From Candidatus Aminicenantota bacterium (GTDB taxonomy: Bacteria; Acidobacteriota; Aminicenantia; S016-38): a DNA stretch of 64,000 nucleotides. Position numbers and translations under genes: made by a program. A model generated the notes under the pieces. That model made no database searches, was not told where the DNA came from, and saw only the letters and a program-made list of their open reading frames with translations. Shown here in pieces: positions 1 through 9,002 of this stretch (its first letter is position 1; each line of letters begins with the position of its first letter). The stretch covers positions 186,001 through 250,000 of the forward strand of contig JAMOUJ010000005.1 in the NCBI GenBank assembly GCA_027068075.1. Direction: 5' to 3'.

Positions 1-819
1 AGCGTAAATCTCCTTCCAACGGGCGTAAACCCGGGGGGAAAGGTAAACGGGAAAGAAGTTCACCCCGATGACCCCTCCCCGGGCACCTATGGCCTTTATG
101 AGGTGGTCCGGGATGTTTCTCTCTATGGGATTGAGTGCCCTGACACAGGAATGGGAGGCTACCGGGGGAAGTTCCGAGATTTCAATGGCCTGCTCCGCCG
201 CCTTATCCGAGAGATGGGATACATCCACCAGGATTCCCAGGCGGTTCATGGCCCTTACCATCTCCTTCCCCTGGGGACTTAAACCTCCCCACCTCTCCCT
301 GTCCGTGGCAGAATCCGCATATTTATTGCTCTTCATGTGGGTTAGGATGGCCATCCTCAGGCCAAGATGCCTCCACATGGGAAGGTGGGAGGGCTCCTCT
401 ACGGGGGAGGAGTTCTCCATGGTCACCACCACGGCCAACTTGCCCTCCCTCTTCGCCCTCAGTATGTCCTTCCAGGAGTAGGCCAACATTACCCGATCCC
501 CGTGGGAGTTCACGAAATTATAAACGGCGGCCAGTTCCCGGAGGGCGAATTCCATGGGGTGGTCCCGGTCGTAGGAATGGGGGGTAAAGATGGCGAAGCA
601 AGGGGCAGTGAGTCCTCCCGAAAAGGCCCTGGGCAAGTCAAAATGTCCGCGCTCCCTCCTGGCCGAAACATCCTCCTTCAGCAAGGTGGTGGGAACATCC
701 TCGTGGGCATCAATTATGACCGCCTCCTTCACTATCCTCTCAGCCTTCTGCCATAAATCTTCCCCCCCTGAAAATCCCGCCAGAAGGAGGGAAAGAAGGA
801 CGAAAAGGGCTTTTCTCAT
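1..819 (-). CDS. Membrane dipeptidase (peptidase family M19), 3' end truncated by window edge; not in ORF track
   Basis: Manual minus-strand translation: MRKALFVLLSLLLAGFSGGEDLWQKAERIVKEAVIIDAHEDVPTTL...LGILVDVSHLSDKAAEQAIEISELPPVASHSCVRALNPIERNIPDHLIKAIGARGGVIGVNF. Signal peptide, M19 IDAHxD and DVSHLS motifs, SHS..R region. Confidence 0.88.
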   Translation of the reverse strand, partial: MRKALFVLLSLLLAGFSGGEDLWQKAERIVKEAVIIDAHEDVPTTLLKEDVSARRERGHFDLPRAFSGGLTAPCFAIFTPHSYDRDHPMEFALRELAAVYNFVNSHGDRVMLAYSWKDILRAKREGKLAVVVTMENSSPVEEPSHLPMWRHLGLRMAILTHMKSNKYADSATDRERWGGLSPQGKEMVRAMNRLGILVDVSHLSDKAAEQAIEISELPPVASHSCVRALNPIERNIPDHLIKAIGARGGVIGVNFFPVYLSPRVYARWKEIYA

Positions 820-822
820 GGC

Positions 823-2142
823 CTAAAGCACCGGGAAGTATTTTTCCATCTCGTAGGTGGTGATTATCTGCCGGTATTCGTCCCACTGGGCCCTCTTGGA
901 ATCTATGAGTTTTTCAAAGGCGGAATCCCCCAGAGTCTCCCTGACGACGCTTCCCTTTTCGGCCTCAATGATCGCCTCAATTAAACTCCCCGGCAGGGTC
1001 TCTATGTTCAACTCGGCCCTTCTGCTGGCTCCCATCCTGTAAACATTTTCCTCGCTGATGGGAGGAAGGGAGTATTTTTTCTTTATTCCCCTTAAACCGG
1101 CCTTGAGCAGAACCGCAAAAACCAGGTAGGGATTGGAAGCGGGATCGGGACTCCTGTACTCAATCCTCATGGATGAGGCCTTCTCCCTGGGTATGGCCGG
1201 GACCCTTATAAGGGGCGAGCGATTATACCTTCCCCAGGTGATGTAAACCGGTGCCTCGTATCCGGGAACCAGCCTTTTGTAGGAGTTTATCCACTGGTTG
1301 GTGATAAGGGTCAGTTCCCGGGCGTGCTTCAAGAGACCCGCCACATAACCCCTGGCCACTTCCGACATAAGGAAGGAATCCTCTGCGTCAAAAAAGGCGT
1401 TGTGGCCTTTCCGGAAAAGGGATTGATGAAGGTGAAGTCCGCTTCCGTTTATTCCCTGGATGGGCTTAGGCATGAAGGTGGCGTAATACCCGTTTCTCTC
1501 CGCCACATACTTCACCATGAACTTGGCCGTCACCAGGACATCCGCCATGGAAAGGGCGTCGGTGTATTTAAGGTCAAGTTCGTACTGGGAGGGAGAAACT
1601 TCGTGGTGAAGGTATTCCACCTCTATCCCCATGGCCTTTAGCCTCTCCACCGTCTCGCGGAGCAGGGCCTCCCCGGTGTCCGGGGGGACATAGTCAAAAT
1701 AGCCGTTGAAATCAATGAACTCCGGTGCGTCCTTGCTTTTAAAATAGAAAAACTCCAGTTCGGGACCCACGAAAAACTCAAAACCCTCTTCGGCGGCCTC
1801 CTCTAAAACACGCTTGAGGATCCTCCGGGGAGAGTCCTCGTAGCATGAACCGTCGGGGTTTACCACATCGCAGAAGACCCGGGCCACCTTACCCTGGGGA
1901 GACTCTATGGGTAGAACGGAAAAGGTGGAAAGGTCCGGTCTCAAAAACATGTCGCTTTCTTCTATCCTGGAGAAACCCCGGATGGAACTCCCATCAAAGG
2001 ATGCGCCCCACTTGAGGACATCCTCCCACCGATTGGCGGGCATGGAAACGCTCTTAAGACTGCCTTCCAGGTCCGTAAACCACAGTTGAATAAACTTAAC
2101 CCCCTCCTCCTCTATCCTCTTTTTGATTTCCAAAGGTTCCAT
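823..2142 (-). CDS. glnA: Glutamine synthetase type I
   Basis: FDGSSIRGF, NGSGLHLHQSL, NSYKRLVPGYEAPVY, RIEYRSPDPASNPYL motifs; 439 aa. Confidence 0.92.
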   Translation of the reverse strand: MEPLEIKKRIEEEGVKFIQLWFTDLEGSLKSVSMPANRWEDVLKWGASFDGSSIRGFSRIEESDMFLRPDLSTFSVLPIESPQGKVARVFCDVVNPDGSCYEDSPRRILKRVLEEAAEEGFEFFVGPELEFFYFKSKDAPEFIDFNGYFDYVPPDTGEALLRETVERLKAMGIEVEYLHHEVSPSQYELDLKYTDALSMADVLVTAKFMVKYVAERNGYYATFMPKPIQGINGSGLHLHQSLFRKGHNAFFDAEDSFLMSEVARGYVAGLLKHARELTLITNQWINSYKRLVPGYEAPVYITWGRYNRSPLIRVPAIPREKASSMRIEYRSPDPASNPYLVFAVLLKAGLRGIKKKYSLPPISEENVYRMGASRRAELNIETLPGSLIEAIIEAEKGSVVRETLGDSAFEKLIDSKRAQWDEYRQIITTYEMEKYFPVL

Positions 2143-2153
2143 CTTCCCCTCCT

Positions 2154-3248
2154 TTATTTTTTTAAAACCTTTTTCACCCCATCCACCACCCTGAAGACCT
2201 CTTCATCGTCCATCCACGGCCCCATGGGAAGGGCCAGGAGTTTTCGGCTAACCTCCTCGGCTACGGGAAAATCGCCCCGGTGGTATCCCAGGGAGGAAAA
2301 GGCCCTTTGAAGGTGCAGAGGTATCGGATAATAAACCCTGGCTGGAACCCCCTCCTCTGCCAGTTCCTCCTTTATTCTGTCCCTCTCCGGATGGAGGATT
2401 ACGAAAAGGTGATAAACCGAAGTAGAATTCTGTCCAACCCTTTGAACCTGAACCAGGGGGGAAAGTTCCCTTCGGTAGACTTCAGCGATCTCCATTCTCC
2501 TCCGGTTCCACCGGTCAATGTAGCGCAGTTTTTTAAGGAGAACCCCCGCCTGGATGGCATCCATCCTCCCGTTTTCACCGGGAAAACGGGAATGGTAAGG
2601 ACGATCCTGACCGTGGTTTTTGATGAGAACCACGGTATCCGCCACCTCATGGGAGTGGGTGGTAACGGCCCCGGCCTCCCCCATGGCCGAGAGGTTCTTC
2701 GTAGGGTAAAAACTGAAGGCCCCACAGTCCCCGATGCTTCCCACTTTTTTTCCTTTATAGACAGCACCGTGGGCCTGGGCGGCATCCTCCACCACCCGAA
2801 GTCCGTGGACCCGGGCGATCTCCATAATGGGATCCATCTCCGCCGGCGCCCCGAAAAGGTGAACGGGAAGTACGGCCCTGGTGCGGGGCGTTATGGCAGC
2901 CTCAATTTTGTTTTCGTCCATCTGGAAGGTTTCGGGGTTTACATCCACGAAAACCGGCTTCGCCCCCAGGAGAAGGATTACCTCGGCGGTGGCCACGAAG
3001 GTCAAGGGGGTGGTTATAACCTCGTCGCCTTCCCCTATTCCCAGGGCCCAAAGGCAATACTTGAGGGCCTGGGTGCCGGAACCCACGGAAACCGCCCTCT
3101 CCACCCCCACCCAGCGGGCAAACTCCTTCTCAAACTCCTCCACAAAGGGCCCCCCCACATATCTGGCGGTTCTAAGGGTTTGGCGGAAGACCTCCTCTAT
3201 CTCCCTTTGAAGTTCGCTCTCCCGGATGTGAAGGTCCATGAATTCCAT
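2154..3248 (-). CDS. DegT/DnrJ/EryC1/StrS family PLP-dependent aminotransferase
   Basis: GSGTQALKYCLWALGIGEGDEVITTPLTFVATAE, VEDAAQAHGA, GAFSFYPTKNLSAMGEAGAV. Confidence 0.9.
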   Translation of the reverse strand: MEFMDLHIRESELQREIEEVFRQTLRTARYVGGPFVEEFEKEFARWVGVERAVSVGSGTQALKYCLWALGIGEGDEVITTPLTFVATAEVILLLGAKPVFVDVNPETFQMDENKIEAAITPRTRAVLPVHLFGAPAEMDPIMEIARVHGLRVVEDAAQAHGAVYKGKKVGSIGDCGAFSFYPTKNLSAMGEAGAVTTHSHEVADTVVLIKNHGQDRPYHSRFPGENGRMDAIQAGVLLKKLRYIDRWNRRRMEIAEVYRRELSPLVQVQRVGQNSTSVYHLFVILHPERDRIKEELAEEGVPARVYYPIPLHLQRAFSSLGYHRGDFPVAEEVSRKLLALPMGPWMDDEEVFRVVDGVKKVLKK

Positions 3249-3265
3249 AATTTAGCCTAAATTAT
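3247..3265. promoter_or_regulatory. 19-bp perfect palindrome (operator candidate) in DegT/MATE divergent promoter
   Basis: ATAATTTAG-C-CTAAATTAT overlapping the DegT ATG and adjacent to the +strand TATAAT at 3268-3273. Confidence 0.6.
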
Positions 3266-3281
3266 ACTATAATTTTCCCTA

Positions 3282-4616
3282 TTGAGAGGCAAAAGATTTT
3301 ACTCCAATTCCTTCAGGGATCTCTTCATTCTTTCCCTCCCCACCTTCGTGTCCTTTACCCTCCAGAACCTCTATGCCCTGGTGGACATTTTCTGGATATC
3401 CAGGTTGGGAACCTCCGCCATAGCCGCCGTATCTCTGGCTTCCGTGGTCAATTTCGTAATTTTCACCGTTTCCCAGACCATAGCCGTGGGGGCCACGGCC
3501 TATGTTTCACAGTTTAAAGGCAAAAGGGATTGGGAAAAAATACGGGATTTTTCAGCCCAGGCCATAAGCCTTTCCCTATACTCGGGAATCCTCCTGGCTC
3601 TGCTGGTTTTCGCCTTTCCCCGGGAGGCCATGGGGCTCATGGGAGCCAGGGGGGAGGTGATCTCCCTTGGGACATCCTATCTTCTTGCCCTGGCCCCCTT
3701 TATACCCTTCTTCACCTTGAACTTCGGGATAAACTCCCTTTTTCGGGCCACGGGGGATACCTTCACCCCCATGTTTATACTCATTCTCTCCAATGTAACC
3801 AACATCGTCCTGGATCCGCTGCTAATTTTTTACTTCAAAATGGGAGTCAAGGGTGCGGCCCTGGCCACCGGCATTTCCTATGCCCTGGCCTTTGCCTACG
3901 GTCTTTACCGGCTGGCAAAACTACTGGGAACTAACCCCTTCCTCCCCCACAAACCAGACCTGCCCCTGGCCGGGAAGATCCTCAGGGTAGGGCTTCCCTC
4001 GGGAATTCAGTTCACCCTTATGAGCCTCACCATGATAGTTCTTCTCAGGATAGTCGCAGGATACGGGAAGGAGGTGGTGGCGGCGGTGGGGGTAGCGGGA
4101 AGGATAATGCACTTCGTTCAAATCCCCATTATGAGCCTGGCCATATCCTCCACCATCGTGGCGGGACAGTTCCTGGGCATGGGAAGGGAAAGGGAGGCGG
4201 AAAGAACCGTTCTGAAGGTTCTTCTCACCAATGTGGCCCTCATGGGGGCCACGGTGCTGGTCCTCTTTCCCCTGGCCCCCCGACTCATGGGATTCTTCTC
4301 CAGGGAGATAGTGGCCAGGGGGGCGGAAGTTCTCAGGTTTTTCCTCCTGGCCCAGATCTTCGTGGCGGTAAATGTCTCCATTTCCTCGGCCTTCAGGGCC
4401 TCCGGAGATACCCTCCCTCCCCTCTATGTCTCCATGGGAAGGGTGGGACTTCTGGTGGCTCTGGCCCCCTTTCTTTCCCGCTTCCTATCCCTGACGGGAA
4501 TCTGGTACGCCATGGTAATTTCGGCCTTCCTATCCTCCGTCCTTTCCCTTATTTTCTTCACCCGGAGGAACTGGAAGGCCCGGTCGGTATCAAAATTCGT
4601 GGAGGTCAAACCATGA
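3282..4616 (+). CDS. MATE family efflux transporter (TTG start)
   Basis: ~12 hydrophobic segments; SLPTFVSFTLQNLYALVDIFWISRLG, GINSLFRATGDTFTPM. Confidence 0.9.
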   Translation: MRGKRFYSNSFRDLFILSLPTFVSFTLQNLYALVDIFWISRLGTSAIAAVSLASVVNFVIFTVSQTIAVGATAYVSQFKGKRDWEKIRDFSAQAISLSLYSGILLALLVFAFPREAMGLMGARGEVISLGTSYLLALAPFIPFFTLNFGINSLFRATGDTFTPMFILILSNVTNIVLDPLLIFYFKMGVKGAALATGISYALAFAYGLYRLAKLLGTNPFLPHKPDLPLAGKILRVGLPSGIQFTLMSLTMIVLLRIVAGYGKEVVAAVGVAGRIMHFVQIPIMSLAISSTIVAGQFLGMGREREAERTVLKVLLTNVALMGATVLVLFPLAPRLMGFFSREIVARGAEVLRFFLLAQIFVAVNVSISSAFRASGDTLPPLYVSMGRVGLLVALAPFLSRFLSLTGIWYAMVISAFLSSVLSLIFFTRRNWKARSVSKFVEVKP

Positions 4617-4963
4617 GTCTGGAAAAACTGTTTAACCGCAACCCGGAGGAGGAGAAAAGGCATAAACCGGTCATTGAAGTTCCTGACCGGGTGGAGCCCA
4701 ATAAGGAGTTCAGGGTGAGCATAAAGATAGGAGAAAAACCCCATCCCTTCACCTTCAACCATTACATATCCTCCATCCTGGTGTTCCTGGAGCAGGAAAA
4801 CAGACCTCCCCTCCTCGTTTTGAAATTTGAGCCCTTTCCTCCCACGATTCCTCCCCGGATTGAATTTTACCTATACCTGGATAGGCCTTCCAGGCTACAT
4901 GTGGTTGCATCCTGCAACCTCCACGGGCTGTGGGAGGCCGAAAAGGAGATTGAATTTACTTGA
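4613..4963 (+). CDS. Superoxide reductase (neelaredoxin/desulfoferrodoxin-type iron centre)
   Basis: EKRHKPVIEV, KIGEKPHPFTFNHYISSILVFL and ASCNLHGLWE reproduce the SOR four-His/one-Cys ligand pattern; overlaps the MATE stop by ATGA. Confidence 0.85.
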   Translation: MSLEKLFNRNPEEEKRHKPVIEVPDRVEPNKEFRVSIKIGEKPHPFTFNHYISSILVFLEQENRPPLLVLKFEPFPPTIPPRIEFYLYLDRPSRLHVVASCNLHGLWEAEKEIEFT

Positions 4964-6308
4964 GGCCCAGCCTTTTCATGGCCATGGAGAGGGTGGATGG
5001 ATTCATCCCTAAAAGTTTCGCTGCCTTTTTTTGAACTCCCCCCGCCTGCTGAAGGGCCGTAAGAATAAGGTTTCTTTCAAACTCCTCCATTAACTCCTTG
5101 TAGGATTTGCTGCCCAGAACTATTTTATCCAGGGAAAGGGGTTTTGCCCTGACTATCCACTCTGGAAGGTCCTCCTCGTCTATCCACTCCTTTTTCGTAA
5201 GAATCACCGCCCTCTCCAGGGCGTTTTTCAGTTCTCTTACATTGCCGGGCCAGTGATAATTCATCAACCTCTCCATGGCCTTTTCCTTTATCCCCTTTAT
5301 CTTCTTGTTGTGCTTTTTGGAAAATTCCTCCAGAAAATGGAATACGAACAGGGGAATGTCTTCCCTCCTTTCCCTCAGGGGAGGAAGTTCTATTCTCACC
5401 ACATTTATCCTGTAGAAAAGGTCTTCCCGAAATTTTCCCTCTTCCACGGCCCTTTTCAGCGGTTCGTTGGATGCCACCAGGATTCTGGCGGTGGACTTTC
5501 TGGGCCTTGTCTCCCCCAATTTTACGAACTCCTTGGTTTCAAGGAACCTCAACAATTTGGACTGGGTTTCCCAGGGGAGGGTGGTTATATCGTCCAGGAG
5601 AAGAGTTCCGCCCTCTGCCTCCTCTATAAATCCCCTTTTGTCCTCGGTGGCTCCGGTAAAGGCCCCCTTCCTGTGGCCGAAAAGATGGGATTCCACCAGA
5701 TCCGGGGAAAGGTTCCCGCAGTGAAAGACCACGAATTTTCCCCTTCTGCCTGACCTCTTGTGGATCTCCCGGGCCACCATCTCCTTTCCGGTGCCGCTCT
5801 CCCCTTCAATGAGCACCGTAACATCGGTATTGGCCACCCGGTTTATGGCCTCATAGACCTCTATCATCTTCCTGCTTTTCCCTATCAAACTTCCGAAGCC
5901 TTTGATCTCGTCCAGTTGTTTTTTCAACTCTATGTTTTCCCGATAAACCTCCCTCAATTTCAGGGCTTCCTTTACGCTTTCCTCAAAATCCTTCAAGGTA
6001 AAGGGTTTTTCCAGAAAATCAAAGGCTCCCCCCTTGAGGGCCCTCACCGCCGATTCCACAGTTCCGTAGGCAGTGAGGACTATAATAGGGGTGTAGGGAA
6101 GCCTCTCCCTTATGAGGGGGAGGATGTCCAGACCGTTGCCATCGGGAAGCCTGATGTCAAGAAAAACCAGGTCGTAGTCCTGGTCAAGGGCCTCCCTGGC
6201 CTCCTCCAGACTCAGGGCCTCCCTGGTGGAAATGCCCCGCCTCCGCAGGGCCCTTTTGATTACATCCTGAATGACATCTTCGTCATCTATAACCAGGGCC
6301 TTGTTCAT
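4956..6308 (-). CDS. Sigma-54-dependent response regulator (NtrC family: REC-AAA+-HTH)
   Basis: KALVIDDEDVIQDV, GESGTGKE, GAFTGA loop, C-terminal Fis-like helix-turn-helix. Confidence 0.95.
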   Translation of the reverse strand: MNKALVIDDEDVIQDVIKRALRRRGISTREALSLEEAREALDQDYDLVFLDIRLPDGNGLDILPLIRERLPYTPIIVLTAYGTVESAVRALKGGAFDFLEKPFTLKDFEESVKEALKLREVYRENIELKKQLDEIKGFGSLIGKSRKMIEVYEAINRVANTDVTVLIEGESGTGKEMVAREIHKRSGRRGKFVVFHCGNLSPDLVESHLFGHRKGAFTGATEDKRGFIEEAEGGTLLLDDITTLPWETQSKLLRFLETKEFVKLGETRPRKSTARILVASNEPLKRAVEEGKFREDLFYRINVVRIELPPLRERREDIPLFVFHFLEEFSKKHNKKIKGIKEKAMERLMNYHWPGNVRELKNALERAVILTKKEWIDEEDLPEWIVRAKPLSLDKIVLGSKSYKELMEEFERNLILTALQQAGGVQKKAAKLLGMNPSTLSMAMKRLGLK

Positions 6309-8871
6309 CTTTCCTCCTTCTGGGCAGAGTGATTACGAAGGTAGTTCCCTTCCCCACTTCGCTCCTCACCTCTATTTCTCCTCCGTGCTCTTTAATTATG
6401 GCAAAGGTTATGGAAAGCCCCAAACCGGTGCCCCGGGGCTTGGTGGTGAAAAAAGGGTCAAATATCTTGGGTATGTTCTGGGGGTCTATTCCCCTTCCGG
6501 TGTCGGAAAACTCTATCCTCACCCGGCCGTCCTCCTGGTAAAGGCTCACCCTGATCCTTCCCCCCCTTTCCACCGCCTCCAGGGCGTTGGAAAAGAGGTT
6601 GAAGAATACCTGCTGCATCCTATCGGGATTTACGCTGGCCACGGCGTTTCCTAAAATCTCCACCTCCACCCCCTTCTTCCTTATCTGGGCCGTGAGGACC
6701 TCCTTTACATCTGTGATGACATCCCTCAGGTCCACCAGAACGAACCCCTCGGAGGAGTGCCGGGCAAAACTCAGAAGACTCCGGACCGTTTTTACGATCC
6801 TTCTAATCTGAACCTGAATTCTCTCCAGGAGTTCCAGTTTCTCCTCCGGAAGGTCCTCCCCGAGGATCTCCATGTAGTTCATGATGCCGGTGATGGGGGT
6901 GTTTATTTCGTGAGCAATTCCAGCCACCAGGGTTCCCAGGGAAGCCAGTTTTTCGGAGGTCATAAGCCTCTGCTGGAGCATAAAGTTCTCGGTGATATCT
7001 TCCAGGAGGAAAACATGGCCCTCCGCCCTTTTCAAAGGGGTTTTAAGAAGGGTAAACAACCTCTTTTCCCCTGAAGAAGTGTTGAACCATCTTTCGGTAA
7101 CCACCCCCTGGGGAATTTCCATCCCCTGGCGTAATATGTCCTCCAGTTGGGATGGAGAAAAGGTCTTTTCCGCTTCCCTGTTCTTCGCCAGTATCCTTCC
7201 CCTTTTATCCGTCACCACCAGGACCAGGGGAAGACTGTTTATTATGCTCTCGTTGAAGTCCTTGAGGGCCTCCAGTTCCGCAGCCCTTCTGTGTAGGTTC
7301 ATGTAAAGGAGGGAGTTCTCCAGGGCCAGGGTAACATAGGGAGAAATGAACCTGAGAAGTTCAAGGTCCTCCACATTGTAATAACTCCTGTCCCTCTTGG
7401 GTCCCAGGAGGAGGAACCCCAGTTCTTGGCCCTCCTTGGTAAACCTCCAGAGCCTTACATAACCGGGGATGAGGGCAGGAACCTTCATGCTCATCGGAAG
7501 AGATTCCTCCCCGGTTTTACCTATAAGCATAAATTCCCTTCCGTTGTACCCGTAAAGGGCTACCCGGGTGGCGGAAAGGGCCTTGGAGACTATTTCCGGC
7601 AGTTTTTCCTCAAGGCTTTGCCACTCCTTGGCGGCGGCCAGGTCCTGGGCCACCTCCACCAGTTGGGTTCTATATCTTAAACTCTCGCTGTAGAAAAGTT
7701 TATCCAGAAACCTGTTGACCCTTTCGTAAAGAAAGGGGAAGACCAGCACCGCCAGAAAAACCGCCGCCGAAACGGCAAAAATGGCTATTCCCCTCTTTTC
7801 CCTGGGGAAAAAGCCCACGGCAAAACTGAGGAAAATGGCGAGAACGAATAGGAAGGAAATGGTGAAGGCCAGGGCCCTCTTCAAAATTACATCCACATCC
7901 GGTAGCCGGTATTTCGTCAAACTTGAAAGAAAGGCCAGGGGAAGGAAAATGTGGAAACTCAGGGAAAGTTCCCCCAACTGCCCCAGGGGCTTTCCCATGA
8001 GGAGGGGAAAAATATAAAGAAGGGCGAAGGGAAGGAAGGCGGCCCCCAGACCGGAAAGAACCCATTTTATCTGCGCCCTCTCCTCGTGGGAGGGAATTTT
8101 AAGGAGTAGGTAAGAGAGCAAGCCCACGGCCAGAGCCACGAATATCACCGTGAACCACACATGAAGGGTCCTGAAAAGATGATATAGGTGGACTATCTTC
8201 AGGGGTGGGATGTGGGGGAGAACAACGAAGAAGGCGGCTTCCGCCAGGAAAAACCCCAGGGGGAGAAGGAAAAGATATTTCTTTCCCCGCAGTTCTACCC
8301 TGTGGGGAAAGAGGGAGAAGAAATAGAGGAAATAAACCGGGAAAAACCACAGGGAAGCGCTCTTTAAAAAATAAAACACGAAATCCAGAAGGGTTCCGGT
8401 GCCCAGGGGGGAGAAAAGATAAACCGAATAGAGAAGGGTGCTGAGGATGAGAAAACTGTCCCGCACCTCCTCCAGTTTTATTCTGAAAAAAAGGAAAAAG
8501 GCTATAAACAGGGTTATGGTCCCCACCATGGCCCCCACCACATATCCGAGGCCCACGGGCCTTTTGTGAAGAACTATAAAATTAAGGGATTCCTCCCCGG
8601 TGGGTTTCCTGATCCTGTAAACCACCCCCTCCCCGGGATTGTATAGGGATATTTTCTTGTGGACCTGAAGAAGGGAATTTACCTGCTCCCCTCCCACCTC
8701 TACCAGGCGGTCCCCCGGAGAGACCTCCTCCACGGAACTGGACAAACTCACCAGGTTCCTGGTCCACTGGATCCCGTCGGTTATGGGTGGGGAAAAGACA
8801 GCCTGATAAAAGTTTATGGTTCCCAGGAGGAAGATAAGTACGGATGTGGCCAGGAGCCCCTTTGCCTTCAA
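6283..8871 (-). CDS. Multi-TM sensor histidine kinase with extracytoplasmic PDZ-like segment, GAF-like and PAS domains (TTG start)
   Basis: GIAHEINTPITGIMNYMEIL H-box; NLFSNALEAV, DTGRGI, GTGLGLSI; N-terminal VEEVSPGDRLVEVGGEQV PDZ-like motif between TM1 and the following TM bundle. Confidence 0.9.
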   Translation of the reverse strand: MKAKGLLATSVLIFLLGTINFYQAVFSPPITDGIQWTRNLVSLSSSVEEVSPGDRLVEVGGEQVNSLLQVHKKISLYNPGEGVVYRIRKPTGEESLNFIVLHKRPVGLGYVVGAMVGTITLFIAFFLFFRIKLEEVRDSFLILSTLLYSVYLFSPLGTGTLLDFVFYFLKSASLWFFPVYFLYFFSLFPHRVELRGKKYLFLLPLGFFLAEAAFFVVLPHIPPLKIVHLYHLFRTLHVWFTVIFVALAVGLLSYLLLKIPSHEERAQIKWVLSGLGAAFLPFALLYIFPLLMGKPLGQLGELSLSFHIFLPLAFLSSLTKYRLPDVDVILKRALAFTISFLFVLAIFLSFAVGFFPREKRGIAIFAVSAAVFLAVLVFPFLYERVNRFLDKLFYSESLRYRTQLVEVAQDLAAAKEWQSLEEKLPEIVSKALSATRVALYGYNGREFMLIGKTGEESLPMSMKVPALIPGYVRLWRFTKEGQELGFLLLGPKRDRSYYNVEDLELLRFISPYVTLALENSLLYMNLHRRAAELEALKDFNESIINSLPLVLVVTDKRGRILAKNREAEKTFSPSQLEDILRQGMEIPQGVVTERWFNTSSGEKRLFTLLKTPLKRAEGHVFLLEDITENFMLQQRLMTSEKLASLGTLVAGIAHEINTPITGIMNYMEILGEDLPEEKLELLERIQVQIRRIVKTVRSLLSFARHSSEGFVLVDLRDVITDVKEVLTAQIRKKGVEVEILGNAVASVNPDRMQQVFFNLFSNALEAVERGGRIRVSLYQEDGRVRIEFSDTGRGIDPQNIPKIFDPFFTTKPRGTGLGLSITFAIIKEHGGEIEVRSEVGKGTTFVITLPRRRKDEQGPGYR

Positions 8872-8881
8872 AATAAAAAAT

Positions 8882-8967
8882 TGGTGCCGAAGAGGGGACT
8901 CGAACCCCTACGGGCAAGGCCCACTAGATCCTGAATCTAGCGCGTCTGCCAATTCCGCCACTTCGGC
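8882..8967 (-). tRNA. tRNA-Leu (CAG), CCA encoded
   Basis: Reverse complement GCCGAAGTGGCGGAATTGGCAGACGCGCTAGATTCAGGATCTAGTGGGCCTTGCCCGTAGGGGTTCGAGTCCCCTCTTCGGCACCA; long variable arm; anticodon loop TTCAGGA. Confidence 0.95.
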
Positions 8968-8975
8968 ACCCTTTA

Positions 8976-8981
8976 ATTATA
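8976..8981 (-). promoter_or_regulatory. -10 element (TATAAT) of tRNA-Leu
   Basis: TATAAT on the minus strand 8 nt upstream of the tRNA 5' end. Confidence 0.6.
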
Positions 8982-9002
8982 CCATAATTCAAAAATTTGA
9001 AA

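Noticed and set aside
68-826. Plus-strand ORFs at the left edge (137, 129 and 78 aa)
   Set aside because: They are antisense to the M19 dipeptidase identified on the minus strand.
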